Positions 36,252 to 45,293 of a DNA stretch of 64,000 bases are shown here, one piece after another; within the stretch, counting starts at the first letter, position 1; the number at the start of each line of letters is the position of its first letter. Below the pieces are notes generated by a model that saw only the letters and a program-made list of their open reading frames with translations, ran no database searches and was not told the DNA's origin. The position numbers and the translations under genes are program-made. This DNA is from Limnohabitans sp. T6-20 (GTDB lineage Bacteria > Pseudomonadota > Gammaproteobacteria > Burkholderiales > Burkholderiaceae_C), in NCBI RefSeq assembly GCF_003063505.1, contig NZ_NERW01000002.1:868001-932000 (forward strand), given 5' to 3'.

Positions 36252-37634
36252 TCAAGTGGCTTCGGCCTGGCGAAATTTCATCAGCGCCATCAAACCACCG
36301 GCGCTGTTGTTGAACACCGAAAACGTGCCGCCCATGCGTTGCACCGAGCGCTCCACAATGGCCAAGCCCAACCCGGAGCCTGTGGCCGATGTTCTGGCAG
36401 CGTCGCCACGGAAAAACGGTTGCGTCAGGTTTTTCAGGGCTTCGTCAGACACGCCTGGGCCTTGGTCGCGCACGCGCAGCAGCACCCAGCCCTCGTGCAC
36501 ACGGGCCACAATTTCGACCCGAGTCACACCATCAGATGGGCTTTGGCCATAGCGGCGGGCGTTTTCAAGCAGGTTGGACAGCACGCGGCCCAGCTCAACA
36601 GTCTCGGCCTTGACGTGCAGGTCTTCGTCCACATCCACCGTGATTTCAAAGCGCTGGTTGTTGCGCCAAGGGCCGATGCTTCGGCTGATGACGCCCGACA
36701 ACAAAACCGGCCCCAACTCGGTGGGCTCTGGTCTGGCGTAGTCCAAAAACTTGTCAATGATCGCGTCCAGTTGGGCGATGTCAGCGGCCATCAGATCGCG
36801 TGTTTCGAGGTCGGCCACACTCAGTTCGGTTTCAAGCCGCAAACGGGCCAATGGCGTGCGCAAGTCATGAGAGATGCCGGCCAGCATCAAGGCCCGCTCT
36901 TGTTCAATTTTGGCCAAACGCTCGGCCATGCGGTTGAAGCCGATGTTGACCTCGCGGATTTCGCTGGTGGCCGCGTCTTCGTCCAGGGTCGAGGTGTTGA
37001 AATGACCCTCGCGCACTTGGCTGGCGGCAAATGACAGACGCTTGAGCGGGCGGTTGATCAGTCCGGCCATCATGGCGGCGCCCCCCAAAGACAGCGCCAG
37101 CGTGATGCCCAACCAGGTCAGCCAAGCCGAACCACCCAAGGGACGCAGACGTTCGGGGTCCATTTGCAGCCAATAGCTGTCACGCTCGATCTGAAAACCC
37201 ACCCACAGCCCTTCGGCATCGTTCACGCGCGAGGCGATCACGGTGCCCGGCCCCAAGCGCTTGACCATCTCTTCGATCAGTCGCTTTTCCATGCCAGAAG
37301 AACCGAACGGCACCACGCTGTCACCGGGTTCACGCGTTTTGATGCTGACGTCTTCTTCGTCCGCCAGCATTTTGAGAAGCGCCACCCGAGCGATGGCGTC
37401 GGAGTGCATGAGCGCCGTTTTGGTCAAATTGACCACGGTGGCAATTTGATGCGCATTGCGCAGAATGCGGGGCTCGTATTCCTGCGTGCGAAACATTTGC
37501 AGCCATGCTAGGCTGCTGCACAAAATCAACAAGGCCAGCAAAAAAAACGTGCGCCAAAACAGACTCACTTTGAGCCTGCGCGGCACCCGTTCAAACTCCG
37601 TACCTTGAGTAATACCGACGTCAGTGGTGCTCAC
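36252..37634 (-). CDS. EnvZ-type sensor histidine kinase
   Basis: A 460-residue membrane kinase. TM1 (about 25-48), a periplasmic sensor region (about 50-175), TM2 (about 176-195), a HAMP domain (about 196-248), then LAGISHDLRTPLARLRLETE (phospho-His site, about 263) and an ATPase domain with GSGLGLAIVERSVQRMGG. The start is GTG 37634, overlapping the regulator stop by 4 bp (GTGA). The signal sensed is unknown. The HAMP-to-kinase layout resembles EnvZ, but osmotic control is not implied by the sequence. Confidence 0.9.
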   Translation of the reverse strand: MSTTDVGITQGTEFERVPRRLKVSLFWRTFFLLALLILCSSLAWLQMFRTQEYEPRILRNAHQIATVVNLTKTALMHSDAIARVALLKMLADEEDVSIKTREPGDSVVPFGSSGMEKRLIEEMVKRLGPGTVIASRVNDAEGLWVGFQIERDSYWLQMDPERLRPLGGSAWLTWLGITLALSLGGAAMMAGLINRPLKRLSFAASQVREGHFNTSTLDEDAATSEIREVNIGFNRMAERLAKIEQERALMLAGISHDLRTPLARLRLETELSVADLETRDLMAADIAQLDAIIDKFLDYARPEPTELGPVLLSGVISRSIGPWRNNQRFEITVDVDEDLHVKAETVELGRVLSNLLENARRYGQSPSDGVTRVEIVARVHEGWVLLRVRDQGPGVSDEALKNLTQPFFRGDAARTSATGSGLGLAIVERSVQRMGGTFSVFNNSAGGLMALMKFRQAEAT

Positions 37635-38362
37635 GGTTGACCATCGGGAACGAACACATAACCCACCCCCCAGACCGTCTGGATGACTTTGGGCGATGCA
37701 GGATCGGTTTCGATCATTTTTCTCAGTCTCGAAATTTGCACATCCAGACTGCGGTCAAAAGGCTCGAAGTCGCGACCGCGCGCCAGTTGGGCCAGCTTGT
37801 CCCTTGTCAGGGGCTGCTTGGGGTGCCGTGCCAAGGCCTTGAGCATCGCAAATTCACCACTGGTCAGGGCGATGTCCTCGCCGTCTTTGGTCAAAGAACG
37901 TTTGCCAAGATCTAGGGAGAAGGCACCGAACACGATGACTTCGTTGTCAGCCGCTGACGGTGCACCGGGCACCTCGCCTTGCGGCCTGCGGCGCAAAACC
38001 GCATGAATGCGCGCCAGCAACTCGCGGGGGTTGAACGGTTTGCCCAGGTAATCGTCAGCCCCGATTTCAAGGCCAGTGATGCGGTCCACATCTTCGACTT
38101 TTGCGGTCAGCATGATGATGGGGGTCTTGACACCCGAGTGGCGAAGGCGACGGCAAATGCTGAGCCCATCTTCGCCGGGAAGCATCAAGTCCAACACCAT
38201 CAGGTCAACGGTTTCCCGTTGCAAGATGCGGTCCAAAGCGCGGCCATCTTCGGCCAGCAAGACATCAAAACCTTCTTGCGACAGAAAACGGCGCAACAGG
38301 TCGCGGATGCGGGCGTCATCGTCAACGATGATGATTTTGTCTAAGCGTTGTGATGTAGTCAT
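37631..38362 (-). CDS. OmpR-type response regulator
   Basis: A 243-residue regulator. The receiver domain (about 10-120) has the acidic pair in IIIVDDDARIRD, the phospho-Asp in LMVLDLMLPG and the Lys in GKPFNPRELLARI. A winged-helix DNA-binding domain (about 145-240) ends ISRLRKMIETDPASPKVIQTVWGVGYVF. ATG 38362 is used; the frame reaches a TTG at 38383 which overlaps the upstream gene by 16 bp. It pairs with the sensor kinase encoded directly downstream. Confidence 0.92.
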   Translation of the reverse strand: MTTSQRLDKIIIVDDDARIRDLLRRFLSQEGFDVLLAEDGRALDRILQRETVDLMVLDLMLPGEDGLSICRRLRHSGVKTPIIMLTAKVEDVDRITGLEIGADDYLGKPFNPRELLARIHAVLRRRPQGEVPGAPSAADNEVIVFGAFSLDLGKRSLTKDGEDIALTSGEFAMLKALARHPKQPLTRDKLAQLARGRDFEPFDRSLDVQISRLRKMIETDPASPKVIQTVWGVGYVFVPDGQP

Positions 38363-38367
38363 GGGTT

Positions 38368-39138
38368 TTACTGGGCTGTCCAACCGCCATCCATGTTCCA
38401 GGCCACGCCGCGCACGTTGTTGCCTGCAGGGGAGCAGAAGAACACGGCCAGATCGCCCAGTTCATCCGGTGTGGTGAATTGCATGGAGGGCTCTTTCTCC
38501 TGGAGCAAGACTTTTTTGGCTTCCTCGTTGGACAAACCCATGGCTGCAGCTTTGGCATCCACCTGCTTTTGCACCAGAGGGGTCAACACCCAGCCAGGGC
38601 AAATGGCGTTGCAGGTCACGCCGGTGGTGGCGTTTTCAAGGGCGGTGACTTTGGTCAGCCCTACCACCCCGTGCTTGGCGGCCACATAGGCCGATTTTTC
38701 AGCCGATCCCACCAAGCCGTGGATCGATGCCACGTTGATGATGCGTCCCCAGTTGGCCGCTTTCATGGCGGGCAGTGCCAGACGGGTGGCATGGAACGCA
38801 CTGGTCAGGTTGATGGCGATGATCGCGTCCCAGCGCTCGACCGGGAAGTCTTCGATCTTGGCCACATGCTGGATGCCGGCGTTGTTGACCAGGATGTCCA
38901 CACGGCCAAACGTGTCGGCCGCAAACTTCATCATGGCCTCGATCTCGCTGGCTTTGCTCATGTCGGCACCGTGGTAGGCCACCTTGACGCCCAGCGCAGC
39001 GATCTCGGCTTTGGGGCCTTCTGCATCGCCAAAACCGTTCAAGACAATGTTGGCACCTTGTTTGGCCAGTGACTTGGCAATGCCCAAACCGATACCGCTT
39101 GTTGAACCCGTGACCAACGCTGTTTTACCTTGCAACAT
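38368..39138 (-). CDS. 3-Hydroxybutyrate dehydrogenase (SDR family)
   Basis: A 256-residue short-chain dehydrogenase. NAD binding is at TGSTSGIGLGIAKSLA, and the catalytic Ser-Tyr-Lys is in NVASIHGLVGSAEKSAYVAAKHG. The pattern fits D-3-hydroxybutyrate dehydrogenase, which oxidises 3-hydroxybutyrate to acetoacetate, a step in polyhydroxybutyrate use. GGAG (39151-39148) lies 9 bp before ATG 39138; the in-frame GTG at 39147 is discarded. The gap to the regulator gene is small but an operon link is unclear. Confidence 0.88.
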   Translation of the reverse strand: MLQGKTALVTGSTSGIGLGIAKSLAKQGANIVLNGFGDAEGPKAEIAALGVKVAYHGADMSKASEIEAMMKFAADTFGRVDILVNNAGIQHVAKIEDFPVERWDAIIAINLTSAFHATRLALPAMKAANWGRIINVASIHGLVGSAEKSAYVAAKHGVVGLTKVTALENATTGVTCNAICPGWVLTPLVQKQVDAKAAAMGLSNEEAKKVLLQEKEPSMQFTTPDELGDLAVFFCSPAGNNVRGVAWNMDGGWTAQ

Positions 39139-39239
39139 GATTTCCACTCCGAAAGATGAATTAGGATGTTCAAAAGTCCATTATGGCGCTGCTCAAGGTC
39201 GGTTTTCACTGACAAGCGCCCAGATTGTTTCCTATTGTC

Positions 39240-40169
39240 ATGACCTCAAAGCCAGCTCAACCTTTGCTCGAATACGTGTCTTGCCCCCACCCCGAGGGCC
39301 AACACCGCATGGCGTATTGGCGCTGGGGCGATTTGCAGGCGCGCCATGTGGTGGTGTGCGCCCACGGCTTGACGCGCCAAGGCCGCGACTTTGACCGACT
39401 TGCCCAAGCCCTGATCGAAAAAAGCTCCCAGCCCTTGCAAGTCATTTGCCCCGATGTGGTCGGACGTGGTCGCAGCGAGTGGCTGAGCCAGCCTGCCGGA
39501 TATCAGATTCCTCAATATGCAGCAGACATGCTGGCCATGCTGGCTCAGGTGAATGCGCAATCGGGTGCTGAAAACGCCTTGCAAACGCTGGACTGGGTAG
39601 GCACCAGCATGGGGGGCTTGATTGGCATGGTGCTGGCTGGGCAAGCGGGCTTGCCTTTGCCTGCGCCCATCCGCCGCCTGATTTTGAACGACGTGGGGCC
39701 AGCGATCACCTGGAGTTCGGTTGAGCGCATGCAAACTTATGTCGGTCAATACGGCCAATACCGCGACCTGGATGAGGCCGAGGCCGCCATGCGGGCCTTG
39801 TCATCGGGCTTTGGCCCGGTGCCCGACGATGTCTGGCGCACCATGTCTGCCCACATGACACGGCCCGGCACCGACGGGGCCTTGACCCTGCATTACGACC
39901 CGGCCATTGGTGTGCCTGTGCGCGCCATGACGCCCGAGGCCGCCGCCGCTGGCGAAGCGGCACTTTGGGCTTTGTATGACCAAATTCAGGCCCAAACGCT
40001 GCTGATTCGTGGGCAAGACTCGGACCTGCTCACCGCAGAAACCGCCACCGCCATGACGCAGCGTGGCCCACATGCGCAACTGGAAACCTGGCCCGGCTTT
40101 GGCCATGCCCCCACTTTGACGGGTGATGACCAGATGGCCGTGGTGGCCCAATTCTTGTTGGGCGTCTGA
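39240..40169 (+). CDS. Alpha/beta hydrolase
   Basis: A 309-residue alpha/beta hydrolase. CAHGLTRQGRDFD is the oxyanion region, the nucleophile Ser is in GTSMGG, and the His is in PGFGHAPTL. The substrate is unknown. ATG 39240 is chosen over the TTG at 39225, which adds five unmatched residues. It is divergent from the 3-hydroxybutyrate dehydrogenase gene and followed after 4 bp by relA, with which it may share a transcript. Confidence 0.85.
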   Translation: MTSKPAQPLLEYVSCPHPEGQHRMAYWRWGDLQARHVVVCAHGLTRQGRDFDRLAQALIEKSSQPLQVICPDVVGRGRSEWLSQPAGYQIPQYAADMLAMLAQVNAQSGAENALQTLDWVGTSMGGLIGMVLAGQAGLPLPAPIRRLILNDVGPAITWSSVERMQTYVGQYGQYRDLDEAEAAMRALSSGFGPVPDDVWRTMSAHMTRPGTDGALTLHYDPAIGVPVRAMTPEAAAAGEAALWALYDQIQAQTLLIRGQDSDLLTAETATAMTQRGPHAQLETWPGFGHAPTLTGDDQMAVVAQFLLGV

Positions 40170-40173
40170 CACC

Positions 40174-42435
40174 ATGGTCAGTCCCACCTCCAGCCATTCC
40201 GCGAGCCCGATGTCGCCATCGAGCCGCTTGCACGCCTCGCATCTTCCGCCCGTGATGCTGGCCACGGCCGATGCATCCGAACAGTCTGAAACCCTGGCCA
40301 AAGCCCGCGCCTTTGCCGAGCCCCTGATCGCTTGCGAAACGCTGGACACGGGCGAAAACATCCTGGCCCATGCCGACGCCGTGGCCGCGATCCTGGCCAG
40401 CATTGGCGGCTCGGTCGCCATGCAGGCGGCCAGTTACCTAGTTTACGCCTGTCCACACCTGAACAAGCCCGAAGAGGTGATGGCCAAGGCCTTTGGCCCG
40501 CATCTGGCGCAACTGGCCATGCAAACCAACCAGCTGGTGCATGTGCAGCGCTTGTCCCGAGCGGCCGAGCCCCACACGCAGGGGCCCGACAACACGCCAC
40601 TGAGCCCCCGTTTGCAGACCGAAAACGTGCGCAAGATGCTGCTGGCTTTCAGCCGCGACTTGCGCGTGGTCATGCTGCGCCTGGCCTCGCGCCTGCAGAC
40701 CCTGCGCAATTACGCGGCCACCAAATTGCCCGTACCCTCGGCATTGGCCAGCGAATCGCTGCAGGTGTTTGCGCCCTTGGCCAACCGCTTGGGCATCTGG
40801 CAAATCAAATGGGAGATGGAAGACCTGTCCTTCCGTTTTCTGGAGCCAGCCACCTACAAGGACATTGCGAAGCTGCTGGACGAAAAACGTGCTGAGCGCG
40901 AACGCTACATGGTGGCGCTGCGTGAGCGCCTGCAGCAAGCCTTGGCCAGTCAAGGCATTCAGGCCACGGTAGAGGGGCGTCCCAAGCATATTTACAGCAT
41001 CGTCAAAAAGATGCGAGGCAAGTCCCTGCCGTTTGAGCGCGTGTTCGACGTCCGCGCACTGCGCGTCGTGGTGCCCAGCGTGGCCGATTGCTACCAGGTC
41101 CTGAGCTGGGTGCATGAGCATTTCACGCCGATCTCGGAAGAGTTTGACGACTACATCGCCAAGCCCAAAGCCAACGGCTACCAGTCGCTGCACACCGTGG
41201 TCCGCGATGCCGACGGCGGCCCGATCGAGGTGCAAATTCGGACACAGGCCATGCACGAACACGCCGAGCATGGCGTGGCAGCGCACTGGGCCTACAAGGA
41301 AGCAGGTGCCAAAGGCTATGCAGGGGTGTCGGCCAACAGCGATTACGACACCAAAATTGCCGTGCTGCGGCAATTGCTGGCCTGGGAACGCGATCTGTCG
41401 GGGGCCGCGCAGGGGCAGACCCAAGACAAAGGTCTGTTTGACGACCGCATCTATGTGCTCACGCCAGACGCCGCCGTGGTCGAGCTGCCGCAAGGCGCCA
41501 CGCCCATTGACTTTGCTTACACGGTGCACACCAACTTGGGCCACCGGTGCCGAGGCGCCAAGGTCGACGGTGCCATGGTGCCGCTCAGCACCCAACTGGC
41601 CAACGGCCAAACGGTGGAAATCACCGCCGTCAAAGAGGGCGGGCCGTCTCGCGACTGGCTCAATCTCGAATTGGGCTATCTGGCGAGCCCGCGTGCGCGG
41701 TCCAAAGTACGTGCCTGGTTCAATGCGCAGATCAGCGAAGAAACCATTTCCCGAGGTCGCGAGGCGGTCGAAAAACTGCTGCAGCGATTGGGGCGAACCG
41801 CCATGCGTCTCGATGACCTGGCCAGCCAGCTGGGCTTCAAGTCGGCCGACGGTTTGTTTGAAGTGGTGGGCAAAGACGAATACTCCCTGCGCAACATCGA
41901 GGTGTTGCTCAATCCGCCCGAGCCTGCGCTGCAGCCCGACGACTACTTTCAAAAGAAGTTCAAGGGTGCTGTGGCCCGCAAATCACCCTCGGGCGTGCTG
42001 GTGGTGGGGGTCGATTCGTTGCTCACGCAACTCTCGCGCTGCTGCAAACCCGCGCCACCCGATGCGATCAGTGGCTTTGTCACACGCGGCAAGGGCGTCA
42101 GCATCCACCGCCAGGACTGCAGCAACTTGCGAGAACTGGCTTCGCGCCACGCTGAGCGCGTGATTGACGTGCGCTGGGGTGACCACAAAGGCCCCGATGC
42201 CTCGGTTTACCCGGTGGATGTGGCGGTGGAGGCTTTTGACCGGCAAGGCTTGCTGCGCGACATTTCCGAAGTATTTGCCAAGGAAAAGATGAACGTGATC
42301 GGTGTGCAAACCCAATCCGTCAAAGGCACAGCCTGGATGACCTTCACGGTCGAAATTGGCGATGCCGTCACCTTGAACAAGGTTTTGGGCAGCGTGCGCG
42401 GCGTGAAAGGGGTGAGGGCGGCGCGAAGGCGCTAA
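40174..42435 (+). CDS. relA: GTP pyrophosphokinase RelA
   Basis: A 753-residue RelA/SpoT homologue that makes (p)ppGpp. The HD region near the N-terminus lacks the HDxxED hydrolase residues (SYLVYACPHLNKPEEV instead), so this is a synthetase-only RelA. Synthetase motifs are GRPKHIYSIVKKMRGK, YIAKPKANGYQSLHTVV and EVQIRTQAMHEHAEHG. A TGS domain (DRIYVLTPDAAVVELPQGAT) and a C-terminal ACT domain follow. ATG 40174 starts 4 bp after the hydrolase stop. No transcript end was seen before the tRNA gene. Confidence 0.93.
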   Translation: MVSPTSSHSASPMSPSSRLHASHLPPVMLATADASEQSETLAKARAFAEPLIACETLDTGENILAHADAVAAILASIGGSVAMQAASYLVYACPHLNKPEEVMAKAFGPHLAQLAMQTNQLVHVQRLSRAAEPHTQGPDNTPLSPRLQTENVRKMLLAFSRDLRVVMLRLASRLQTLRNYAATKLPVPSALASESLQVFAPLANRLGIWQIKWEMEDLSFRFLEPATYKDIAKLLDEKRAERERYMVALRERLQQALASQGIQATVEGRPKHIYSIVKKMRGKSLPFERVFDVRALRVVVPSVADCYQVLSWVHEHFTPISEEFDDYIAKPKANGYQSLHTVVRDADGGPIEVQIRTQAMHEHAEHGVAAHWAYKEAGAKGYAGVSANSDYDTKIAVLRQLLAWERDLSGAAQGQTQDKGLFDDRIYVLTPDAAVVELPQGATPIDFAYTVHTNLGHRCRGAKVDGAMVPLSTQLANGQTVEITAVKEGGPSRDWLNLELGYLASPRARSKVRAWFNAQISEETISRGREAVEKLLQRLGRTAMRLDDLASQLGFKSADGLFEVVGKDEYSLRNIEVLLNPPEPALQPDDYFQKKFKGAVARKSPSGVLVVGVDSLLTQLSRCCKPAPPDAISGFVTRGKGVSIHRQDCSNLRELASRHAERVIDVRWGDHKGPDASVYPVDVAVEAFDRQGLLRDISEVFAKEKMNVIGVQTQSVKGTAWMTFTVEIGDAVTLNKVLGSVRGVKGVRAARRR

Positions 42436-42481
42436 AACACGTGAAATTGGAAAGCGTCACGAAAAAGGTGTTTTTTGCCGC

Positions 42482-42487
42482 TATAAT
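42482..42487 (+). promoter_or_regulatory. -10 box of the tRNA-Val gene
   Basis: TATAAT is a perfect -10 hexamer 14 bp before the tRNA 5' end. No clear -35 hexamer was found. Confidence 0.6.
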
Positions 42488-42500
42488 TTGAGGCTACAAC

Positions 42501-42577
42501 AGGCGCGTAGCTCAGTTGGTTAGAGCACCACCTTGACATGGTGGGGGTCGCTAGTTCGAATCTAGTCGCGCCTACCA
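42501..42577 (+). tRNA. tRNA-Val (anticodon GAC)
   Basis: The acceptor stem is AGGCGCG (42501-42507) with CGCGCCT (42567-42573). The anticodon stem is CCACC/GGTGG around loop TTGACAT, giving GAC for Val codon GUC. TTCGAAT is the T loop. The CCA end is encoded. All arms pair. Confidence 0.97.
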
Positions 42578-42597
42578 AATTTTTTGGTAGATAAATC

Positions 42598-42631
42598 AAG
42601 CACTTAGCGGAAACGCTCGGTGCTTTTTTTT
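42598..42631 (+). terminator. Terminator after tRNA-Val
   Basis: AGCAC...GTGCT with an inner AGCG-GAAA-CGCT stem is followed by eight T. It is a strong intrinsic terminator for the tRNA transcript. From 42632 to 42749 no further feature is seen. Confidence 0.85.
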
Positions 42632-42749
42632 CGTTTGCGCGTCTTTAAATGCCTTTTAAAGACACCGCTCCGTCATTTCTCCGCCACTCACCGCCCAGCA
42701 CGCTTCGCCAATGAAGCCCGTGCAAGGGGTCATCCCATACCGATCGGCG

Positions 42750-43133
42750 TCAGGGCTTGTCCACGGGTTTGAACGCGCAGGACTGCAACTGCGCCAGTGT
42801 CACAAACTGCAGCGCGCGCTCGTGCGTGCATTCCAGAACCACGGGAGGCGCAGCGCCCGCGTTCAGCGCTTCTTTCCAGCGCATGGCGCACAGGCACCAA
42901 CGGTCGCCCGCTTTCAAGCCGGCAAAGCGGTATTCGGCGCGTGGCGTAACGAGGTCGTTGCCGCGAGCCAGCGAAAAATCCAGAAACTCTTGCGTGACTT
43001 TCGCGCAGACCACATGGCTGCCTTGGTCATGGTCGTCCGTGTTGCAGCAGCCATCCCGGTAATACCCGGTCAAAGGGTCATAAGAGCAGGGGACCAGTTC
43101 CTCACCCAAGACGTTCAGTGCGTTTTCGCTCAT
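42750..43133 (-). CDS. DUF2237-family protein
   Basis: A 127-residue protein matching DUF2237. NVLGEELVPCSYDPLTGYYRDGCCNT at the start and GDRWCLCAMRWKEAL in the middle carry several conserved Cys. The function is unknown, and the Cys suggest metal or redox binding. It follows the prlC gene on the same strand, separated by a perfect hairpin, so cotranscription is uncertain. Confidence 0.82.
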   Translation of the reverse strand: MSENALNVLGEELVPCSYDPLTGYYRDGCCNTDDHDQGSHVVCAKVTQEFLDFSLARGNDLVTPRAEYRFAGLKAGDRWCLCAMRWKEALNAGAAPPVVLECTHERALQFVTLAQLQSCAFKPVDKP

Positions 43134-43170
43134 TTTTTGACCTAGATAAAGCCGAATGACAGATCAGAAC

Positions 43171-43197
43171 CCCAGACGCCGGGGTCTGGCGTCTGGG
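43171..43197. terminator. Hairpin between prlC and the DUF2237 gene
   Basis: CCCAGACGCC (43171-43180) and GGCGTCTGGG (43188-43197) form a perfect 10-bp stem over a 7-nt loop. Only short T runs flank it. It may end or slow prlC transcription. Confidence 0.55.
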
Positions 43198-43216
43198 TTT
43201 GCATCGGGGTTGAGGT

Positions 43217-45256
43217 TCAAGCTGCAACCATGCCCTGATGGCGCAGCAAGGCGTCCAGGCTCGGCTCTCTGCCTCGGAAGGCCTTGAAAGATTCAATCGC
43301 TGGCCGGCTGCCGCCCGCTTCCAAAATGGCTTGCCGGTACAGGCGGCCGGTTTCCACGCTGGGCGTGCCGTCTGCGGCTGCAGTTTCTTCAAACGCGGCG
43401 TAAGCGTCTGCGCTCAGCACTTCGGCCCATTTGTAACTGTAATAACCGGCGGCGTAACCGCCAGCAAAGATGTGGCTGAAGGTGTGGGCCATGCGGTTGA
43501 AGGCGGGCGGCTGCATCACGGCGACTTCGTCACGCACTTGGCGCAGGAGCGGCATGAAGTCTTGCGCCGGGTCATGCTCAGAGTGAACCAGCATGTCGAA
43601 CAATGAAAACTCGATTTGGCGCAGGGTTTGCAAGCCGCTTTGGAAGTTTTTGGCAGCCAGCATCTTGTCGAAGAGCGCGCGGGGCAGGGGCTCGCCGGTT
43701 TCCACATGGGCGGTCATGTGGCGCAGCACCGACCATTCCCAGCAGAAGTTTTCCATGAACTGGCTGGGCAGCTCGACCGCGTCCCACTCGACGCCGCTGA
43801 TGCCCGAGACATCGCGCTCGCTCACCTGGGTGAGCATGTGGTGCAGGCCGTGGCCAAACTCGTGGAAAAGGGTGATCACATCGTCGTGCGTGAGCAAAGC
43901 GGGCTGGCCGTTCACGCCTTCGGCAAAGTTGCACACCAGGTGCGCCACGGGCGTTTGCAGCACGCCGGTGTCGGGGCGCTGCCAGCGGCCGCGCACATCG
44001 TCCATCCAAGCGCCGCCGCGCTTGCCTGCGCGGGCTGGGGGGTCGAGGTAGAACTGGCCAATCAGCTTGCCATCACGCTCAATACGGTAAAAACCAACGG
44101 CGGGGTGCCAGACCGGCGCTTGGTCGGCGCGAATATTCACCTCAAACAGGGTCTCGATGATCTTGAACAGACCCGCCAGCACCTTGGGCGCGGTGAAGTA
44201 CTGTTTGACTTCTTGTTCGCTGAAGCTGTAGCGGGCTTCTTTGAGTTTTTCAGACAAATAAGGCACGTCCCAGGCATTCAGCGGGCCGGTGATGCCCAGT
44301 GCATTGGCGGCAAATTCGCGCAGATCGGCCAGGTCTTTTTCGGCAAACGGGCGGGCTTTGACCGCCAGGTCGCGCAAAAAGCCGATGACTTTTTCGGGGG
44401 ATTCGGCCATCTTGGGCACCACCGACACTTGGGCGTAGTTGTCAAAGCCCAGCAGGCGGGCTTCTTCTTGGCGCAGGGCCAGGATTTCTTGCATCAAGGC
44501 GGTGTTGTCGAACTGCTGGGTCTCTTCCGGCGCTTGGTCCGAGGCTCGGGTGACGTGGGCTTTGTAGAGTTGTTCGCGCAAGGCGCTGCTGTCGGCAAAC
44601 TGCATCACCGGCAGGTAAACCGGCATCTTGAGCGACAAGCGGTGGCCTTCTTGGCCTTCTTTTTGGGCGGCATCGCGCGTGGCTTGAACCACATCGGCAG
44701 GCACACCTTTGAGCTGGTCTTCGCTCACGTACAGCGCAAACTTGTCGGTTGCGTCCAGCGTGTTTTCGCTGAACTTTTGCGTGATTTCGGCCAAGCGCTC
44801 TTGGATGGCGGCGTAGCGTTCTTTGGCCGCGCCTTGCAGTTCGGCGCCGCCCAAGACAAAGCCGCGCAGGGCGTTTTTGCGGGCTTGTGTTTGCTCGGTG
44901 TTGAGGCTGGCCGCGTCAATGGCTTTGTATTTGGCATACAGGCGCTCGTCGCTGCCCAAGCGGGTCCAGAACTCGGTTACGCGGGGCAGGGCGGCGTTGT
45001 AGGCGGCACGCAGCTCGGGCGTGTCGGCCACGCTGTTGAGGTGACTCACCGCCCCCCAGGCCAGACCCAGTCGCTCTGTAGCCACGTCCAAGTTGCTGGC
45101 GATGGCTTTCCAGTCGGCCGGAAACTCAGCGGCGGTCACCGTTTCGAGTGCCTTGTCGGCTGCGGCCAGCAATTCGTCCATGGCCGGGGCCACATGTTCG
45201 GGCGCGATGCGGTCAAACAGGGGCAGGCCAGAGGTGTCGAGCAAGGGGTTGGTCAT
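43217..45256 (-). CDS. prlC: Oligopeptidase A (M3 zinc metallopeptidase)
   Basis: A 679-residue M3-family peptidase. The zinc motif is HEFGH in LFHEFGHGLHHML (about residue 465), followed by the downstream Glu ligand. The C-terminal AGYYSYKWAEVLSADAYAAFEE is typical of oligopeptidase A (PrlC). It degrades short peptides in the cytosol, including cleaved signal peptides. ATG 45256 (MTNPLLDTSGLPLFDRI) is chosen over the upstream extension to 45322, which is not conserved. It lies 37 bp downstream of folD. Confidence 0.94.
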   Translation of the reverse strand: MTNPLLDTSGLPLFDRIAPEHVAPAMDELLAAADKALETVTAAEFPADWKAIASNLDVATERLGLAWGAVSHLNSVADTPELRAAYNAALPRVTEFWTRLGSDERLYAKYKAIDAASLNTEQTQARKNALRGFVLGGAELQGAAKERYAAIQERLAEITQKFSENTLDATDKFALYVSEDQLKGVPADVVQATRDAAQKEGQEGHRLSLKMPVYLPVMQFADSSALREQLYKAHVTRASDQAPEETQQFDNTALMQEILALRQEEARLLGFDNYAQVSVVPKMAESPEKVIGFLRDLAVKARPFAEKDLADLREFAANALGITGPLNAWDVPYLSEKLKEARYSFSEQEVKQYFTAPKVLAGLFKIIETLFEVNIRADQAPVWHPAVGFYRIERDGKLIGQFYLDPPARAGKRGGAWMDDVRGRWQRPDTGVLQTPVAHLVCNFAEGVNGQPALLTHDDVITLFHEFGHGLHHMLTQVSERDVSGISGVEWDAVELPSQFMENFCWEWSVLRHMTAHVETGEPLPRALFDKMLAAKNFQSGLQTLRQIEFSLFDMLVHSEHDPAQDFMPLLRQVRDEVAVMQPPAFNRMAHTFSHIFAGGYAAGYYSYKWAEVLSADAYAAFEETAAADGTPSVETGRLYRQAILEAGGSRPAIESFKAFRGREPSLDALLRHQGMVAA

Positions 45257-45293
45257 GGGCAGTTCCAGAGGGTCAAGTACGGGTGTGATGTTC

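Noticed and set aside
42573..42589. Hairpin TACCAAA/TTTGGTA at the tRNA-Val 3' end as an attachment site
   Set aside because: No integrase or second copy of the tRNA end was found nearby, and the real terminator follows just downstream.
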